The position numbers and the translations under genes were made by a program. From Triplophysa rosa (Eukaryota; Chordata; Actinopteri; Cypriniformes; Nemacheilidae), in contig NC_079906.1 of assembly GCF_024868665.1 (NCBI RefSeq), positions 9,550,218-9,614,217 of the forward strand: DNA of 64,000 bases. Direction: 5' to 3'. How positions within the stretch are numbered: position 1 is the first letter of the stretch; the number at the start of each line of letters is the position of its first letter. The notes under the pieces were generated by a model. That model saw nothing but the letters and a program-made list of their open reading frames with translations. It was not told where the DNA came from and did no database searches. Positions 1 to 11,375 of this stretch are shown in pieces.

Positions 1-46
1 AAATGACATAATGGGGAGAAATGTCAATCTTAAGAAAAAGTCTCTT

Positions 47-360
47 TAAAGGACCATTATGTAATTTTGTAAGTGGCATCTAGTGGTGAGATTGCGAATT
101 GACCCTTCGCTAAGCCATGCCCAAAAACCGCCACAGGCCAATCGTGGTTTAGCAACCGTAACTAGGCGCGGGAGGTCTGTCAAGCTTTCGAGCGAGGCAA
201 ACATGCCGAAGCGTTGTGCGTATTGTGTAAATCTGATAGCCAGTATCCTTAAAGTGTGGACGGGGTGGTGGAATTTTTTCCCTTCCCGAAACCTAAAACC
301 CAAGGGGAGAAATGTCGGACGTGGATCAAGCAGTGTGGAAGGCCTCATTCACAACTAAAT
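47..360. repeat. End of a dispersed fish DNA-transposon-like repeat (left part)
   Basis: The stretch starts with a TTTAAAGGA-type end and carries the block 'attgacccttcgctaagcc' (105-120 region), followed by 'tagcaaccgtaacta' and a CG-rich stretch. The same block occurs in inverted orientation near 1618-1640, so this and 1590-1982 look like the two ends of one inverted-repeat element or two copies of one family. I recognise the general type as a very common teleost repeat but cannot assign a family name. The short open frames across it have no protein-like features. Confidence 0.55.
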
Positions 361-1070
361 GTGGGACATTCTAAAATGCTTAACGTGAAAAACGCTTAAC
401 GTAGCTTAACGTACCTAAAACAGCGATCAAAGAAAACCAAATTTCTGTCAAACCTTCCTTGTATTAAACACTTGCTGCTGTCAAAAGAACGAGCTCTTGT
501 TCCGCGGATAAAGTGAATATCACGTTAAGCGTTTTCTCCCCCATAGAAGTCCATTATAAGGAAACAGCTTAACGTGGCGTAACGTACCTAAACAAATCAC
601 TGTATCATCTCATTTATATTTCTGTCCCTTTTTATCAGAGCTTTTAGAAACATTTGTGCCGTTTTGTTCTAGTTTGCTCCACAGGCTATTCAGCTGGATG
701 TAACAACACTGAAGCCAGGAGTTAGCAACTTTATTGCCTTTCAGCCTCATTTCTTAATATTGGTTTCAGACAGGGCATAAAGAAGCCCCTACTGCACTTT
801 TTAACACAATGCACGGTGGCTTTTGAAGTATTAATTACAACTAAAATGACAGAAATTTGTCTAAGCCACGTTCAGCTGTTTTCTCTTATAATGGACTTCT
901 ATGGTGAGAACGCGTAACGTGATATTCACTTTATCCGCGGATCAAGAGCTCGCTCTTTTGACAGCAGCATGTGTTTATTAGAAGTCAAATTTGACAGAAA
1001 CTTGGTTTTCCTTTATCGCTGTTTAGGTACGTTAAGAGTTTTTCACGTTAAGTGTTTTAGAATGTCCCAC
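361..1070. mobile_element. Non-autonomous DNA element with long terminal inverted repeats
   Basis: The ends 'gtgggacattctaaaa' (361) and 'ttttagaatgtcccac' (ending 1070) are perfect inverted copies. The similarity runs inward about 200 bp on each side: 'gataaagtgaatatcacgtta' on the left, its complement on the right, and 'atagaagtccattataag' mirrored near 883-903. The centre (about 570-880) is unrelated AT-rich sequence with no coding capacity. It sits between the two halves of the repeat at 47-360 and 1590-1982, so it probably inserted into that element. The superfamily is not determined, because the flanks give only a weak duplication (TAAA). Confidence 0.75.
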
Positions 1071-1589
1071 TAAAGATCGACAGGATTAACAAAAACACCT
1101 ATGTTTGCTCCAAGGTAAGAGCACGCTAATGTTAGCTAGCTAGCTAACTCAGCACATCATTGCTTGGAAATAATGACGGTTCTTTGTTCATAATGCATAT
1201 GAACGTAAAATAAGATGATTAAAGGCAAGACGGAAATTTGTTTGTGTTGTTGATGATGTATGGCTCAGCTCAGCATCTCTGGCTCTTGCCAGGTCCAAGG
1301 CGTAGATTAGACCCACGACGTGTGAGCAGTAGCCTGGCGCGCTACTAAAATATAAGCGGGAGAATGTTATCATTCATAGGCTTTAGCTTCAATTTTGATT
1401 AAATTATTTTCTAATCGGTTGCATATTATGTCGTGGATATATCCCTCGAATGCACACTGCAGTCCCTTTTGTCTTGCTCTCTCAGATATTTCACATGTTA
1501 GACAAAAATAACTAATTATCTCCTTGGGAATGTCTGACACCGGTGCATACACACTGTAATACACTTGCCAGGTGTGAAAGCTTGACAGG

Positions 1590-1982
1590 AGTAGCAACAG
1601 TAACTAAGTAGGGCGCGGGGCTTAGCGAAGGGTCAATTGCAACCCAACAGCTCACTCCACCCCTACCTCCCTTCAGAAGCACTACGGTGGCTGACACAGA
1701 ACTAAGATGTCGTCACGTTTTCACTTCTTTGCCGAAGGAGATAACTTATTTATGAAAAGCGCTCTGTAGAGCAGTTTGTCTGTTTAGGGCTACTGTAGAA
1801 ACAACATGGAGAAATCCATGCAAGGGGACCCACGGTGTATGTAGATAGAAATAGCTCATTATAAGATAATAAAAACATAACGCTTCATTATAGCTCTTTA
1901 TACACCTCTGAAGACATAGTTATGTATATTATATTGCATTTCTGTTAACAGATCCTCCAAAAAATAACACACTGATCCTTTA
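1590..1982. repeat. Other end of the dispersed DNA-transposon-like repeat
   Basis: Read on the - strand from 1982, this begins TTAAAGGATCAGTGTG and runs through a conserved fish repeat body (TATAATATACATAACTATG, then CAAACTGCTCTACAGAGCGC) to the CTTCGCTAAGCC block that is inverted relative to 105-125. A related fragment lies at 39785-39872. No coding capacity is seen. Confidence 0.6.
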
Positions 1983-4434
1983 AGGGTTTATTTTCCCCCC
2001 AACTCTTACAGTATGTAAAAATTACACATTTAACAATAATTCATTCAGTGGCTATACTGTAAAAATCATCATTAATCATCATCTAAATAAAAATGTCTAA
2101 TAATATCTGTCACTTAAGCATATCACAGTGAGATTCAGTCATTCATTGCTTTTGAATTAAACACCGGCCCTCAAAATCCAAAAATTTGCAAATCCTTTCA
2201 TGAAAAATACTCAATTTCAGCAATCAATTTTATTAACAACAGCTTTATAAGTGAAGTAAGAGCCTATTTAGGGAGTATTTCTCTTTTTTGGCCATTTGGT
2301 CCACAAGTGTGTTGTTTCACCTTGGGGATGAAAGTAACTATGGTTGCCATTGGTTACCGTGTGTCATGTTTAATTATGGCTTTGTTAATGTACTCAGTGG
2401 AGGTGGTAAATGTGCATTGCTTCACTACCTGAACTCAATGTAATTGTCTTCTGGTTGACAGTCTCAATCAATATGACACACCTCGGTTTAGCAACAGCTC
2501 GCTGCTTTTAGCACCATCCTTTCAATTAAGCACAACAGATGTGGGTTTGCATACCCGGAGGATTTCTACTGTAGTCTGTAAATTCATGTGGAAGCGTGAC
2601 AGCGAGTTTCACATTAAAGTGAAGCAAGAGCTCAGTGTTCTTCAATTTTTCAGCAGAATTGCCTTTGAAAGTAAAAGAGGCATAAAAAGTGACTGAATTT
2701 GGATGTGATTTGGATTACATTTTTACATGCAGATGACGCAAATTTTTGGAGTCTTCATAAAACAAGTGACTCTTTTCACACTGCTCTGTAAATGTTCACA
2801 TGGTGTGTTCAACAGACACGAAAAAAATGTGTACTGTAACTTTGCCTTTCAATTGTCTGTGATCAACTTACAGTATAAAATGAGAAACATTTTTATACCC
2901 AATTTATGCATAAATCCGACTTGAACTCTTTTCAGGCAAAAGAACAATAGCTGTCCCAATCCTTTTGAAAGTCTCAGTTCTGTATGCTTTTAAAGCATTA
3001 CAGACATCAGCATGACCAGCCTCGCTCATTCTGTGTCTTTGTGTGTGTGTTATTAGAGCGCTCTGGGAGTCCCTCCCCGCAGGAGGATTTGTAGCATGTT
3101 AACCGTGGACAGCGGGCTATGATGTCTTGATAAGTGAAGAGCTTAAGACTTGTGTGTTGCAAATCCCTGCAGTACATGCGTTCTCATTTCTGTAATGGGA
3201 CAGTTATCTCTTCATATCTGTTAATCTGACTTCTCTCCACCCACTGAGAGGAACAGGGAGAGCACTCTGATCTCTGGATAGTCTTTATTAAAATACTCTG
3301 ACTGACCCAGTAACAATCCTCTATTAAAGTAAAACATGAAGTGGCAACCTGCATTGATTCAAATATAATATATTGAAAGTTTGATATGAATATTGATGCC
3401 TTCGGTAGTTTCCAACCTTGTTTTGGGGAAATCCAGTGATTGCTGATGTCAGGCAAAGATATTTTAGGTCTTATAACTTACAACTAGTAATGGGATCAGA
3501 TGTTTTTGGTTAAGGAGACCAAGACAACCAAATGGTTTAATGCAAGGAATATTGCAAAAAGATTCAATTTAAAGATTTCTATTGAGAAAAATAGGAAGTT
3601 ACACTTAAGGATACGTTTAAATCGTGAGAAATTTGATCCTCAATAGACAGTTTGTGTATCATCATGGATTTAAATTATGCACCGTTTACATGAGACATTC
3701 TCATTCTTCCACAATTAAACAAACAATGTATTACACTGTAGTTCCTAATAAATTTAGTAGCCAACTCAGATTTACAAATTCATCAAAGATGATTTTTCTC
3801 TCAATTGGAGCTTGACAAGTGTTAAATGTGGACTCTTAAATTCACAAACACACACAGCATGATAATCGATCTCATTAGACTAGCTTTAGCAACTTGTGCT
3901 TATACCCTAATAACCAGAAGAAATACAATGAATACATGATTAATGAAAAAATATACATCTTTAATGAGCTGAAGCGATTGTTTTATCGACGCTAGAAAAC
4001 CGAATAAATGTGCTGGTGTTTCTAAATGACTCTTCTGATATAAGTGATCTCTTGCAGAGTATTAAACCATAATGAATGAAACGTTTGGCTGAGCTTGTTT
4101 TATTGCATTTTGGTCTTGCCTTATCCACAAAAAACACATGATATGCTGAGTCAAAATCTGTCCAGAATAGAGCAGATTCATGAGGCAGCATAATCTACTG
4201 GGAACGGGTTATGATGGTGAAAATGTCGTCTAGGCAAGGTTGAGATTTAAAATTCTTTGTATTCCACGATGTATATTTAGATGAGGAATTATTGAAATGT
4301 CCGTTTCCTAGAGATTTTACTGTATACCATCTTAACTTTAAGACGTAGTCCATACACTACCTTCTTAGAAATAAACTATTTGAGGTTTTTGTTTTGTTTG
4401 GACATTATGCTGGTCATTTTAAAGCTTTTTTATC
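1983..4434. other. Non-coding stretch, presumed tmem132c intron; nothing recognised
   Basis: AT-rich sequence without a long open frame that resembles a protein. It should be intronic if the upstream tmem132c exons lie before the window. I looked for a penultimate TMEM132 exon and found none. Short (TG)n runs occur near 3036. No repeat family was recognised. Confidence 0.5.
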
Positions 4435-4716
4435 CTTTAAAGGGATAGTTCACCCAAAAATGAAAATACTGTCATCATTTACTCACACTCAAGTTGTTCC
4501 AAACCTGTATCAATTTCAATGATCTGTTGAACGAAGAATGTGGGAAACTATACAGTTCTGGGGAACCATTGACTACCATAGTAGATTTGTTTCCTACTAT
4601 AATAGTGCCCCAGAACTGTTTTGTTATAAGTATTCTTCCAAATATCTTTCTCTGTGTTTATCAGAACAAAGAAAATTATACAGATTTGAAACAACTTGAG
4701 GTTAAGTAAATGATGT
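4435..4716. mobile_element. Cyprinid palindromic fold-back MITE, copy A
   Basis: It begins 'ctttaaagggatagttcacc' and contains the family's landmarks: 'ctgtcatcatttactcac', 'agttgttccaaacctgtat', 'gttctg...aacacaaagaa'-type text, and the mirrored second half with 'cagaactgttt', 'acaacttgagg' and 'gtaaatgatg'. The halves are complementary, so the element can fold back on itself. The usual 3' terminus ('aactatccctttaa') is missing, so this copy is truncated at its right end. It resembles elements published as Angel-type short inverted-repeat elements in zebrafish, but I am not certain of the name. Confidence 0.75.
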
Positions 4717-5132
4717 CACCAACATTGGTGACAGTGTGTGAATTTTGTTTAGTCAAGACAAATATTTCCAAAATTGTGTCCGGCCTTACTGGCACATTTT
4801 GCGGTGTCAACAAAAATGTTGTCAAAAAAAATGTGTTTTTGTTACCAAAATTATGTCAATCCAATTAACAATTATAATGTTTTGATACAATGCCCTGTAT
4901 TGCATTTAACCTGTTTTGACCAATTTTTTTGAAAAAATTGACATAAAACAAAAAATAATTGTAGGACAGGAATTTAAATTTACCAAGTTGATTCAACGCA
5001 ACATTTGTTTAAATGTTTAAACAAATGTTATTTTATTCTTGTTGTCCAGATCTAAACCAACTGCATGGAACAACTAACTTAATAAAGTTCATTAAACAAA
5101 TATTGTGTATTTTATATCACAAAAAATTTTAC

Positions 5133-5551
5133 CTTAAAGGGATACTTCACCTAAAAATGAAAATTCTGTCATAAATGAATCTCTAGTTGTTCCAAACCTG
5201 TTTAAGTTTCTTTGTTCTGAAGAACACAAAGAAATATATTTGGAAGAATGTCAGTAACCAAACAGTTCTTGGATAGCGTAGGAAAAATGATAATGTTGAC
5301 AAAAGTGCCCCAGAACTGTTTGCTCAGAACATTCTTCAAAATATCTTCTTTTGTCTTCAACAGAACGAAGACATTTAAAATGTTCCTACTATGGTAGTCA
5401 ATAGAGTCCAAGAACTGTTTGGTTACAAGCATTCTTCCAAATATCTTTCTCTGTCTCCATCTAAACAAAGACATTTGTATAGATTTAGAACAATTTAAGG
5501 GTGAGTAAATTATGACAGAATTTTCATTTTTGCGGCACTGTCCCTTTAAGG
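5133..5551. mobile_element. Cyprinid palindromic fold-back MITE, copy B (both ends present)
   Basis: The left end 'ttaaagggatacttcaccta' is mirrored by the right end 'gcggcactgtccctttaagg'. The interior is a long imperfect palindrome ('gttccaaacctgtttaag', 'aagaatgtcagtaaccaaac' and mirrored counterparts). It lies about 265 bp upstream of the tmem132c last exon, in the preceding intron. The open frames across it are translations of the palindrome, not genes. Confidence 0.8.
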
Positions 5552-5816
5552 AGAAATGCGTCCAAGTTTTTATGGGTTTAAATTAGAAGCCTTTTCTAAT
5601 TTACAGCATCTGAATGACTACAGCCCACTTACCTGCTTTCAGAAAATAAAAATTTCAGAATTTCTTTGTAATTATTACAGCAAATCACCTCATTAACAGT
5701 CATAATCTCAATAATCCCGTCTCTTTATCACACCACTCCCATTTCCCTGTAATTGATCCTTTGCTGTGTCTGAAACGCTCATGGGTATGTCTTGTTTTAT
5801 TCTTTATGCTCTGTAG

Positions 5817-7010
5817 GAGGCGCTGATCAGTGCCTGGCTGCAGTTCAGTGACGGCTCCATGGCCCCTCTGGACATTTACAACCCTGAGCACTTTCTCCTA
5901 ACAGCCACGTCTCTGGATGAAGAAGTTGTGTCCGTGCGCCAAGACGCAGCAGGCCGGTGGCCCATCATTTCCGCACGAGCCGAGGGTCAGGGTCTGCTGG
6001 TGCACGTCGAGATGACAGTATCTGAAGTGTGTCAGAAGTCCAAACGTCGCAGCGTCCTGGCAGCCGGAAACTGCAACATCCGCGTGAAGTTCGGTCGCAG
6101 CGAAAGCGCTTTAAGGCCTGGCGACTACGGCCAGGATGGCGAGGACGCGTACAACAGACCGGGCGACCGCCAACAGAACCCGTCTCTGCCGGACAGGACC
6201 GGAATGGACAACCATTACTACGGAAGCTCCATCTCAGACATGGAAGACGGAATTATGAGGAGAATCACGACCACCACCAAAACGGCGATCGTGATAAGAC
6301 CAGGTGGAGAAAAACTCTCGGATGACGGGAGCCAGTTGCCGGGCATTCCCATCGACTTCTCGGACTTTCCAGCTCAAGTGGATCTTCCCCGAGGACACAA
6401 CGTTGACGCCGATGACCTTCAGACACCTCACGGACTCACTGATCTCGAAATCGGGATGTACGCTTTGTTAGGCGTCTTCTGCTTGGCTATTCTGGTCTTC
6501 CTCATCAACTGCATCTCCTACACGCTCAAGTACAGACACAAGGAGATGTCCATCGAAGGCCAAGAGAACATGCACCACTCGCACGACTGGGTGTGGCTGG
6601 GAAATGACGCCGAACTTCTGGAGAGTCACGTGAGTTTGTCTCCACAGACCGAAGAGCACATCACCATCATGGACTCCAGCTTAGGCGGGTTAGAAGAAGG
6701 AAGTCAGCTTCTCAACGGCGGCTCTCTGCAGAAGAACGTTCAAGGTCAGGTCCACAGAGGAGCCGACAGCACTACAGTCTGCACGAAAGACACCAAGGGC
6801 GATTCGCCGACCACCAAACGGAAACGCGTGAAGTTTACCACATTTACCACCATCCCGGTGGAGAGCGTCAGCCCTGTTAAAGAGAAGCTGGGGTTGGAGT
6901 CGGATGACGATATTAAGTGGGTGTGTCAGGACATTGAGATGGGCGACTCCAAGGAACTACGAAACTATATGGAGCGGCTAACTGACAGTGCTCTAAAGGA
7001 GGTGGCGTAG
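5817..7010 (+). CDS. tmem132c: TMEM132-family transmembrane protein, last coding exon (TMEM132C-like)
   Basis: This is the C-terminal part of a large single-pass type I membrane protein. TMEM132 proteins have Ig-like ectodomains and are linked to cell adhesion and the cytoskeleton. The exon opens after a canonical acceptor (pyrimidine run, then 'ctgtag' ending 5816) in frame: EALISAWLQFSDGSMAPLD. The methionine at 5859 is internal, so it is not a start. An acidic ectodomain tail follows. The family-diagnostic membrane segment sits near exon residues 209-235 (DLEIGMYALLGVFCLAILV...), then a basic stop-transfer KYRHK, HSHDWVWLGN, and a KRKRVKFTTFTTIP motif near the C terminus. The stop is TAG at 7008-7010. 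I prefer TMEM132C over D, B and E because of the HDWVWLGN/ELLES and KWVCQD motifs and because slc15a4 is the convergent neighbour. Family assignment is firm, paralogue less so. About two thirds of the protein lies upstream, outside the window. Confidence 0.93.
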   Translation, partial: EALISAWLQFSDGSMAPLDIYNPEHFLLTATSLDEEVVSVRQDAAGRWPIISARAEGQGLLVHVEMTVSEVCQKSKRRSVLAAGNCNIRVKFGRSESALRPGDYGQDGEDAYNRPGDRQQNPSLPDRTGMDNHYYGSSISDMEDGIMRRITTTTKTAIVIRPGGEKLSDDGSQLPGIPIDFSDFPAQVDLPRGHNVDADDLQTPHGLTDLEIGMYALLGVFCLAILVFLINCISYTLKYRHKEMSIEGQENMHHSHDWVWLGNDAELLESHVSLSPQTEEHITIMDSSLGGLEEGSQLLNGGSLQKNVQGQVHRGADSTTVCTKDTKGDSPTTKRKRVKFTTFTTIPVESVSPVKEKLGLESDDDIKWVCQDIEMGDSKELRNYMERLTDSALKEVA

Positions 7011-7435
7011 TTTAATCGACGCGTGCAAACTGAACTCACCCTTATGCCTTTGTAACAGAGTACGAGCCAGAGGAATTACTACATGAACCTTACTGAACAC
7101 AACACATCAGCCATTACGTGTAACAAGGATGTTTCTCGCTTCGGTTTGACATGGGAACTGACATGAAAGCAACAACAGACTTACAGTGAAATTTTGACAA
7201 AACTAATCGAATTTTTTTTCATTTATATTACATTCTTTGCCCTCATCATTTTTTAATGATTTTATTTTAGCACCTTTTCTAGTTAAAACACTAAACGGAA
7301 TGTCCAGGCTTGCCGATGCTCAGCTCTCTCATATGAGGCTACAGAAGTGTATGCGGATGGTGACGTGTAGATTAAGGGTTTGTAATATTCATGAATATTG
7401 AATCATTGTAAATAAAGTGCACATAGAATGGTTTG
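7011..7435 (+). other. tmem132c 3'UTR (predicted)
   Basis: This is the stretch from the stop codon to just past a canonical AATAAA. It has no repeat-family signature, unlike the sequence around it. The end point is inferred from the signal, not from transcript data. Confidence 0.6.
7411..7416 (+). terminator. Poly(A) signal AATAAA of tmem132c
   Basis: AATAAA lies about 400 nt after the TAG stop and is followed within 35 nt by a GT/T-rich stretch (gaatggtttggattt), as expected for a cleavage and polyadenylation site. Alternative downstream signals are possible. Confidence 0.6.
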
Positions 7436-8157
7436 GATTTCGATGACTTTATGAGTTTTATTTCTGTCGTATTGCTTGATTCAGTACAAACACTTCTCAA
7501 TATTTTCAATTAAAAAGGGTTTCTTTTTTTTATTTTGTTTTTTATTGCTGCTTAAAAATAATACAAAACCTTTTTTCCAGAGTGTAAGGTTACTAGTAGC
7601 TCATATACTGCCTGACTAAATCAATTACCCAGGACCTCAAGGCTCAAATTATAGTTTGTTTCCCAAATCTCGGTTATAACTTCTTGAAGCTGGAAGCTTG
7701 TCAGAAACAAGCTGAGATAGCAACCTTATTAAAGTACTCAAATATATTCAGCTGTACTCATTTATAACCATGGACAATTTCTGCAAGAACAACATCAATT
7801 AGACATTTTTAAATTTGGTCCAGCAGTAGCTAAAACTTGAGAGAAAATGGCAGCCCCCCAAAAATGTCAATATTTATGCAGCATATAATAACACTCTTGT
7901 TTGATAAAGGCCAAATTGATTCTATAATGTTTGTAGCACATGTTAATGTGACATTTTCTCTGCAATCCTTGAAGCCAAAATATTTGCAATGAACCTGTGT
8001 TGAACATTTCACTACACAAATACCAATTGTTGTGTAATTAACCTATATATCACTGGTGCACAATGCTATCGGCTTCATTCTATTAATGGGAGAGCATCAC
8101 TCCTCACTCAGTGAAAAAGCATTAGTACTGTAGCCCCACAACATCAAAAAAAATGAA
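7436..8157. other. Intergenic AT-rich stretch; nothing recognised
   Basis: It contains T-rich runs near 7510-7545 and no coding potential. It separates the predicted tmem132c 3' end from a run of fold-back MITEs. Confidence 0.45.
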
Positions 8158-8595
8158 TTTAAAGGGATATTTTACCTAAAATAAAAATTCTGTCATCATT
8201 TCCTCACCTTCGAGTTGTTCCAAATCTGTATAAATTACTTTGTTCTGATGAACACAGAGAAAGATATTTGGAAGAATGCTTGCAACCAAACAGTTCTTGG
8301 CCACCATTGAGTAACATAGTAGGAAACATTTCTTTATAAATTTCTTTGTTCTGTTGAAAACTAAAGAAGATATTTTGAAGAATGTAGGAAAGCAAACAGA
8401 ACTGGGGCAATTTTGACCCTTGTCATGTTTCCTACTATGGGAGTCAATGGGGTCCAAGAACTGTTTGGTTACAAGCATTCTTCAAAATATCTTTCTTTGT
8501 GTTCTTCAGAACAAAGAAATTGATACAGGTTTGGAACAACTGGAAGGTGAGTAAATGATAACATAATTTTTTTGCAGTGGACTATCTCTTTAAAC
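8158..8595. mobile_element. Cyprinid palindromic fold-back MITE, copy C
   Basis: The left end 'tttaaagggatattttacct' and the right end 'gtggactatctctttaaa' are inverted counterparts. The interior has the mirrored 'gttccaaatctgtataaatt' and 'gatacaggtttggaacaact' blocks. The open frames on the - strand of 60-100 residues are products of the palindrome. Confidence 0.78.
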
Positions 8596-8763
8596 GAGAA
8601 TTCATGCACAATTTGTGGAACAAAACACCAAATTTCAGAACCTGGATGGTGTGAGCCAGTCGATTAATGTTTGGAAATGACACATTTCATCTTTAACTAA
8701 ACAAGAACACGTTTTGTATGATGAAACCAAATTTAGGTTTATGAAAGTAAAAGGTAATAAATT

Positions 8764-9056
8764 GTTAAAGGAACAGTTCACCCAAAAAGTGAAAATTCTG
8801 TCATTTACTTACCCTCAAGCTGTTTAAAATCTGTGTAAAGTTTGTTGTTCTGTCAAACACAAAGAGAGATATTTGTAAGAATGTTTGTAACAAAACAGAT
8901 CTGGGGCACTGTTGACTTCTATGGAAAAACGACTATGGTAGTTAATGGTGCCCCATAACTTTTTTAGTTTCCCAAATTCTTTAGTATATTTTCTTTTGTG
9001 TTATACATAAAGATTTTAATACAGTTTTGTAAAATAAAGGCCTGCGTAAAATATCC
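8764..9056. mobile_element. Cyprinid palindromic fold-back MITE, copy D (degenerate)
   Basis: It starts 'ttaaaggaacagttcaccca' with 'gaaaattctgtcatttactt' and carries central blocks such as 'caaaacagatctggggcact' and 'tggtgccccataac'. The right end has decayed ('ataaaggcctgcgtaaaata'). It is older and more diverged than copies B and C. Confidence 0.65.
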
Positions 9057-9229
9057 TGTGTTCTAGTAAGGCAGAATATGGAACATTTTTTCCAATAAAC
9101 ATATACAATTCATGCAGTGTGTGTTACATTGAATGAAATCACACAGATGACCTTCTAAACATGTTGAATCAGTATGATTTGTGTGGAGGTTTAATCCTTA
9201 GAACCAATTTAAGGATACTTGTACTTGCG

Positions 9230-9345
9230 TTAGTTTGCCCAAATGCCCAAAAATTACCCTCATGTTGTTTCAAACATGAACAGTATGGCTTTCTTTTTTC
9301 TGTGGAACTCAAAAGGAGAAAGTGAAATGGGACAAACGCTGTCAA
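9230..9345. repeat. Fold-back MITE fragment
   Basis: Only a half-copy remains: 'ttgcccaaatgcccaaaaattaccc', 'catgttgtttcaaacatg' and 'ctttcttttttctgtggaac' match the left half of the same family. There is no matching right half. Confidence 0.5.
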
Positions 9346-9439
9346 ACTTTACAAACAAATTTGAAAGTAGCAGCATATTCCATAAAATAGCAGATCAAAA
9401 GATAGCAGAATATTAACATAAATCCTCGCCACAGCAGAG

Positions 9440-9665
9440 CAGTGCAGTGTTGGCTTGCTCACCGGGAGACTGCATTTATTTATTTATTTATTCATTTATT
9501 TATTAGATATTATTTATTATAATGATCTTGCTTGGTCTATAAACACCATGCACTGTGCTGTGTTTTACCTTTCTGTGTTTTTCTTATTTGCTCCTGTAAA
9601 GCTGCTTTGGAACAATGCACATTGTGAAAAGCGCTATATAAATAAAATTGAATTGAATTGAAAAA
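9440..9665 (+). repeat. L2-like LINE/SINE 3' tail
   Basis: It ends with the characteristic block 'ctgctttggaacaatgcac', 'aagcgctatataaataaa' and (ATTGA)n, which is a frequent 3' tail of fish L2-type elements and dependent SINEs. The preceding part has a (TTTA)n run. A related tail lies at 42862-42945, next to the LINE insertion. Confidence 0.6.
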
Positions 9666-9949
9666 GATTAGGTCAATTGAAATATTCTGCATCAGCTCTG
9701 AAATCTAATTCACATTCCTCACATTTAAACCTGCTGTGAGCTGTCTACATGTACCATGTTTTAATATACTGTAGGCCTACGTGAACATGAGATTTGAGAA
9801 AGATAATGTTCAGTGAATAGTGATTCTAAAAATTTCAGTTGCATTGCATGACATGAGAATATTAGGATGGTTCAAAATATAGCATGTAATAGTACAGCAT
9901 GCTATTAAGACTTATTTTTGTCCCCTTTTCACTTTCGTTCTACGTTAAA

Positions 9950-10905
9950 GATCAGGGGTCTTTTTTATAAAACACGTACGCACAGATTTGATCTTAGAAT
10001 GTGCGTATGCAAAAATCCACGGCAACGTTTATATTTTTAAAAACGCTCTTTGACGCAGAAAGTAATAGCGTTACATCAGGGTCTGAGCCTGGTTTTAAAG
10101 TGACAACATAAACATTACGTTACTGCGTATGCGCGCATTCGTGGACTGTCCTTAACTTGCAGTACACATTCACAAACAATAGAGTGCTTGTAGTTTATTT
10201 CTGATAACAAGCAAAAGAAACTGAGAACCGTTAATTGGCTAAACTTGCCTCTCCAATATGTTGAATTTAGACTGCAATACCAAGCTCGACCGCTAGATGT
10301 CAATGTACCCAACGGTTTCTTTAAATGCGACAAAACTACATTACCCATTCAGCAAATTGTTTATTTAATAAAATGAACATACATCTAAATTCAAAAAATA
10401 GTTTATTTAATACAATTATTATACAATAAAATAATATTAATGAATATTAACATAAATTAAATTAAATATAAATAGTTATATTATTAGACAGCCAAACACA
10501 GACCGTAAGTTAACTGCAGTCCAGGCGCATACGTCCGATGAAACGGTCTATATTTATAAAAACGCTCTTTGATGTGGAAAGTGCTTAGCGCCACTTCAGG
10601 GTCTGAGCAGACGTATGCACTTTTGCCGGGTGCTGCAGGTTTTCAGAAATACGGATGAGGCATTCTTGCCGCTCGTGATGGATTTTTTTTATATTGACAG
10701 GAGCTCTTTTATATGTGAATGGCATTCATTTGACATCGTTTACATGGTGGAGATGTGAAACTGTTAAGCTGCGCACAATTTCAAGATCTTTAGCGATTTA
10801 TAGACTTCACATCTGAAAGAGAGGCGTACGCGTTTTTTTCTGTGCACACTTTGAAAAACGATCTTATATTTTGAACGGTTTCTTTGCAGCATTTTATAAA
10901 TAAGA
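9950..10905 (+). repeat. Composite dispersed repeat R1, copy 1
   Basis: Its outer parts contain 'tataaaacacgtacgcacag' near 9966 and 'ttttctgtgcacactttgaa' near 10838. An internal direct repeat places 'aaaaacgctctttgacgcag' (10039) again as 'aaaaacgctctttgatgtgg' (10558). The core (10110-10545) recurs in the same orientation at 34620-35055 and partly inverted at 15187-15320. There is no coding capacity. It is probably a non-autonomous DNA element. Confidence 0.65.
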
Positions 10906-11039
10906 CCACAGCTCTGTATCATTTAATAAAAAAAAATGAAATGTTGGAATCCCTGATAGAAGAAAGTCACACGAGTTTAAAATAACAAAAGGTTAGCTAA
11001 ATGAAAATCAAGCACTGGATGTCAAAGATATGGTCTCTG

Positions 11040-11375
11040 GCAATTGAAATCCACTCCATTGCTATTACATCTAATTTTATAAAACGGTCAGTTCTGGTCC
11101 TTGATTTTGATTGGCTGAGCGGAGTTCTAAGCCGTTATAAAATACCCCAATATATAACGGCTGACCGCACCACATAGCCTAAATATCATTTTATTTACTT
11201 TATTTTATGAAAATTGCTAAGCATATGGAATAACCATTTTATAAAAGCAATAAGCCCCGCGAAGCAGTGGTTTACAGTGCATTTTATAACAGCTACGGGT
11301 TTTAGGTAGCTGTTATAAAATGCACTGTAACCCACTGCTTCGCGGGGCTTATTGCTTTAATATATAATGGATATA
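11040..11375. repeat. Repeat containing a near-perfect 53-bp hairpin
   Basis: Arms 11244-11296 and 11306-11358 are reverse complements over 53 nt with a single mismatch, around a 9-nt loop (11297-11305). The arm begins AAAGCAATAAGCCCCGCGAA. A shorter mirrored pair, 'gccgttataaaata' and 'tatataacggc', lies at 11131-11161. The body resembles a fish fold-back DNA repeat. A small structured RNA would also fit, but nothing else supports one. Confidence 0.7.

Noticed and set aside
1..5816. A penultimate tmem132c exon in the first 5.8 kb
   Set aside because: No frame with TMEM132-like residues and flanking splice sites was found. The preceding exon is probably upstream of the window.
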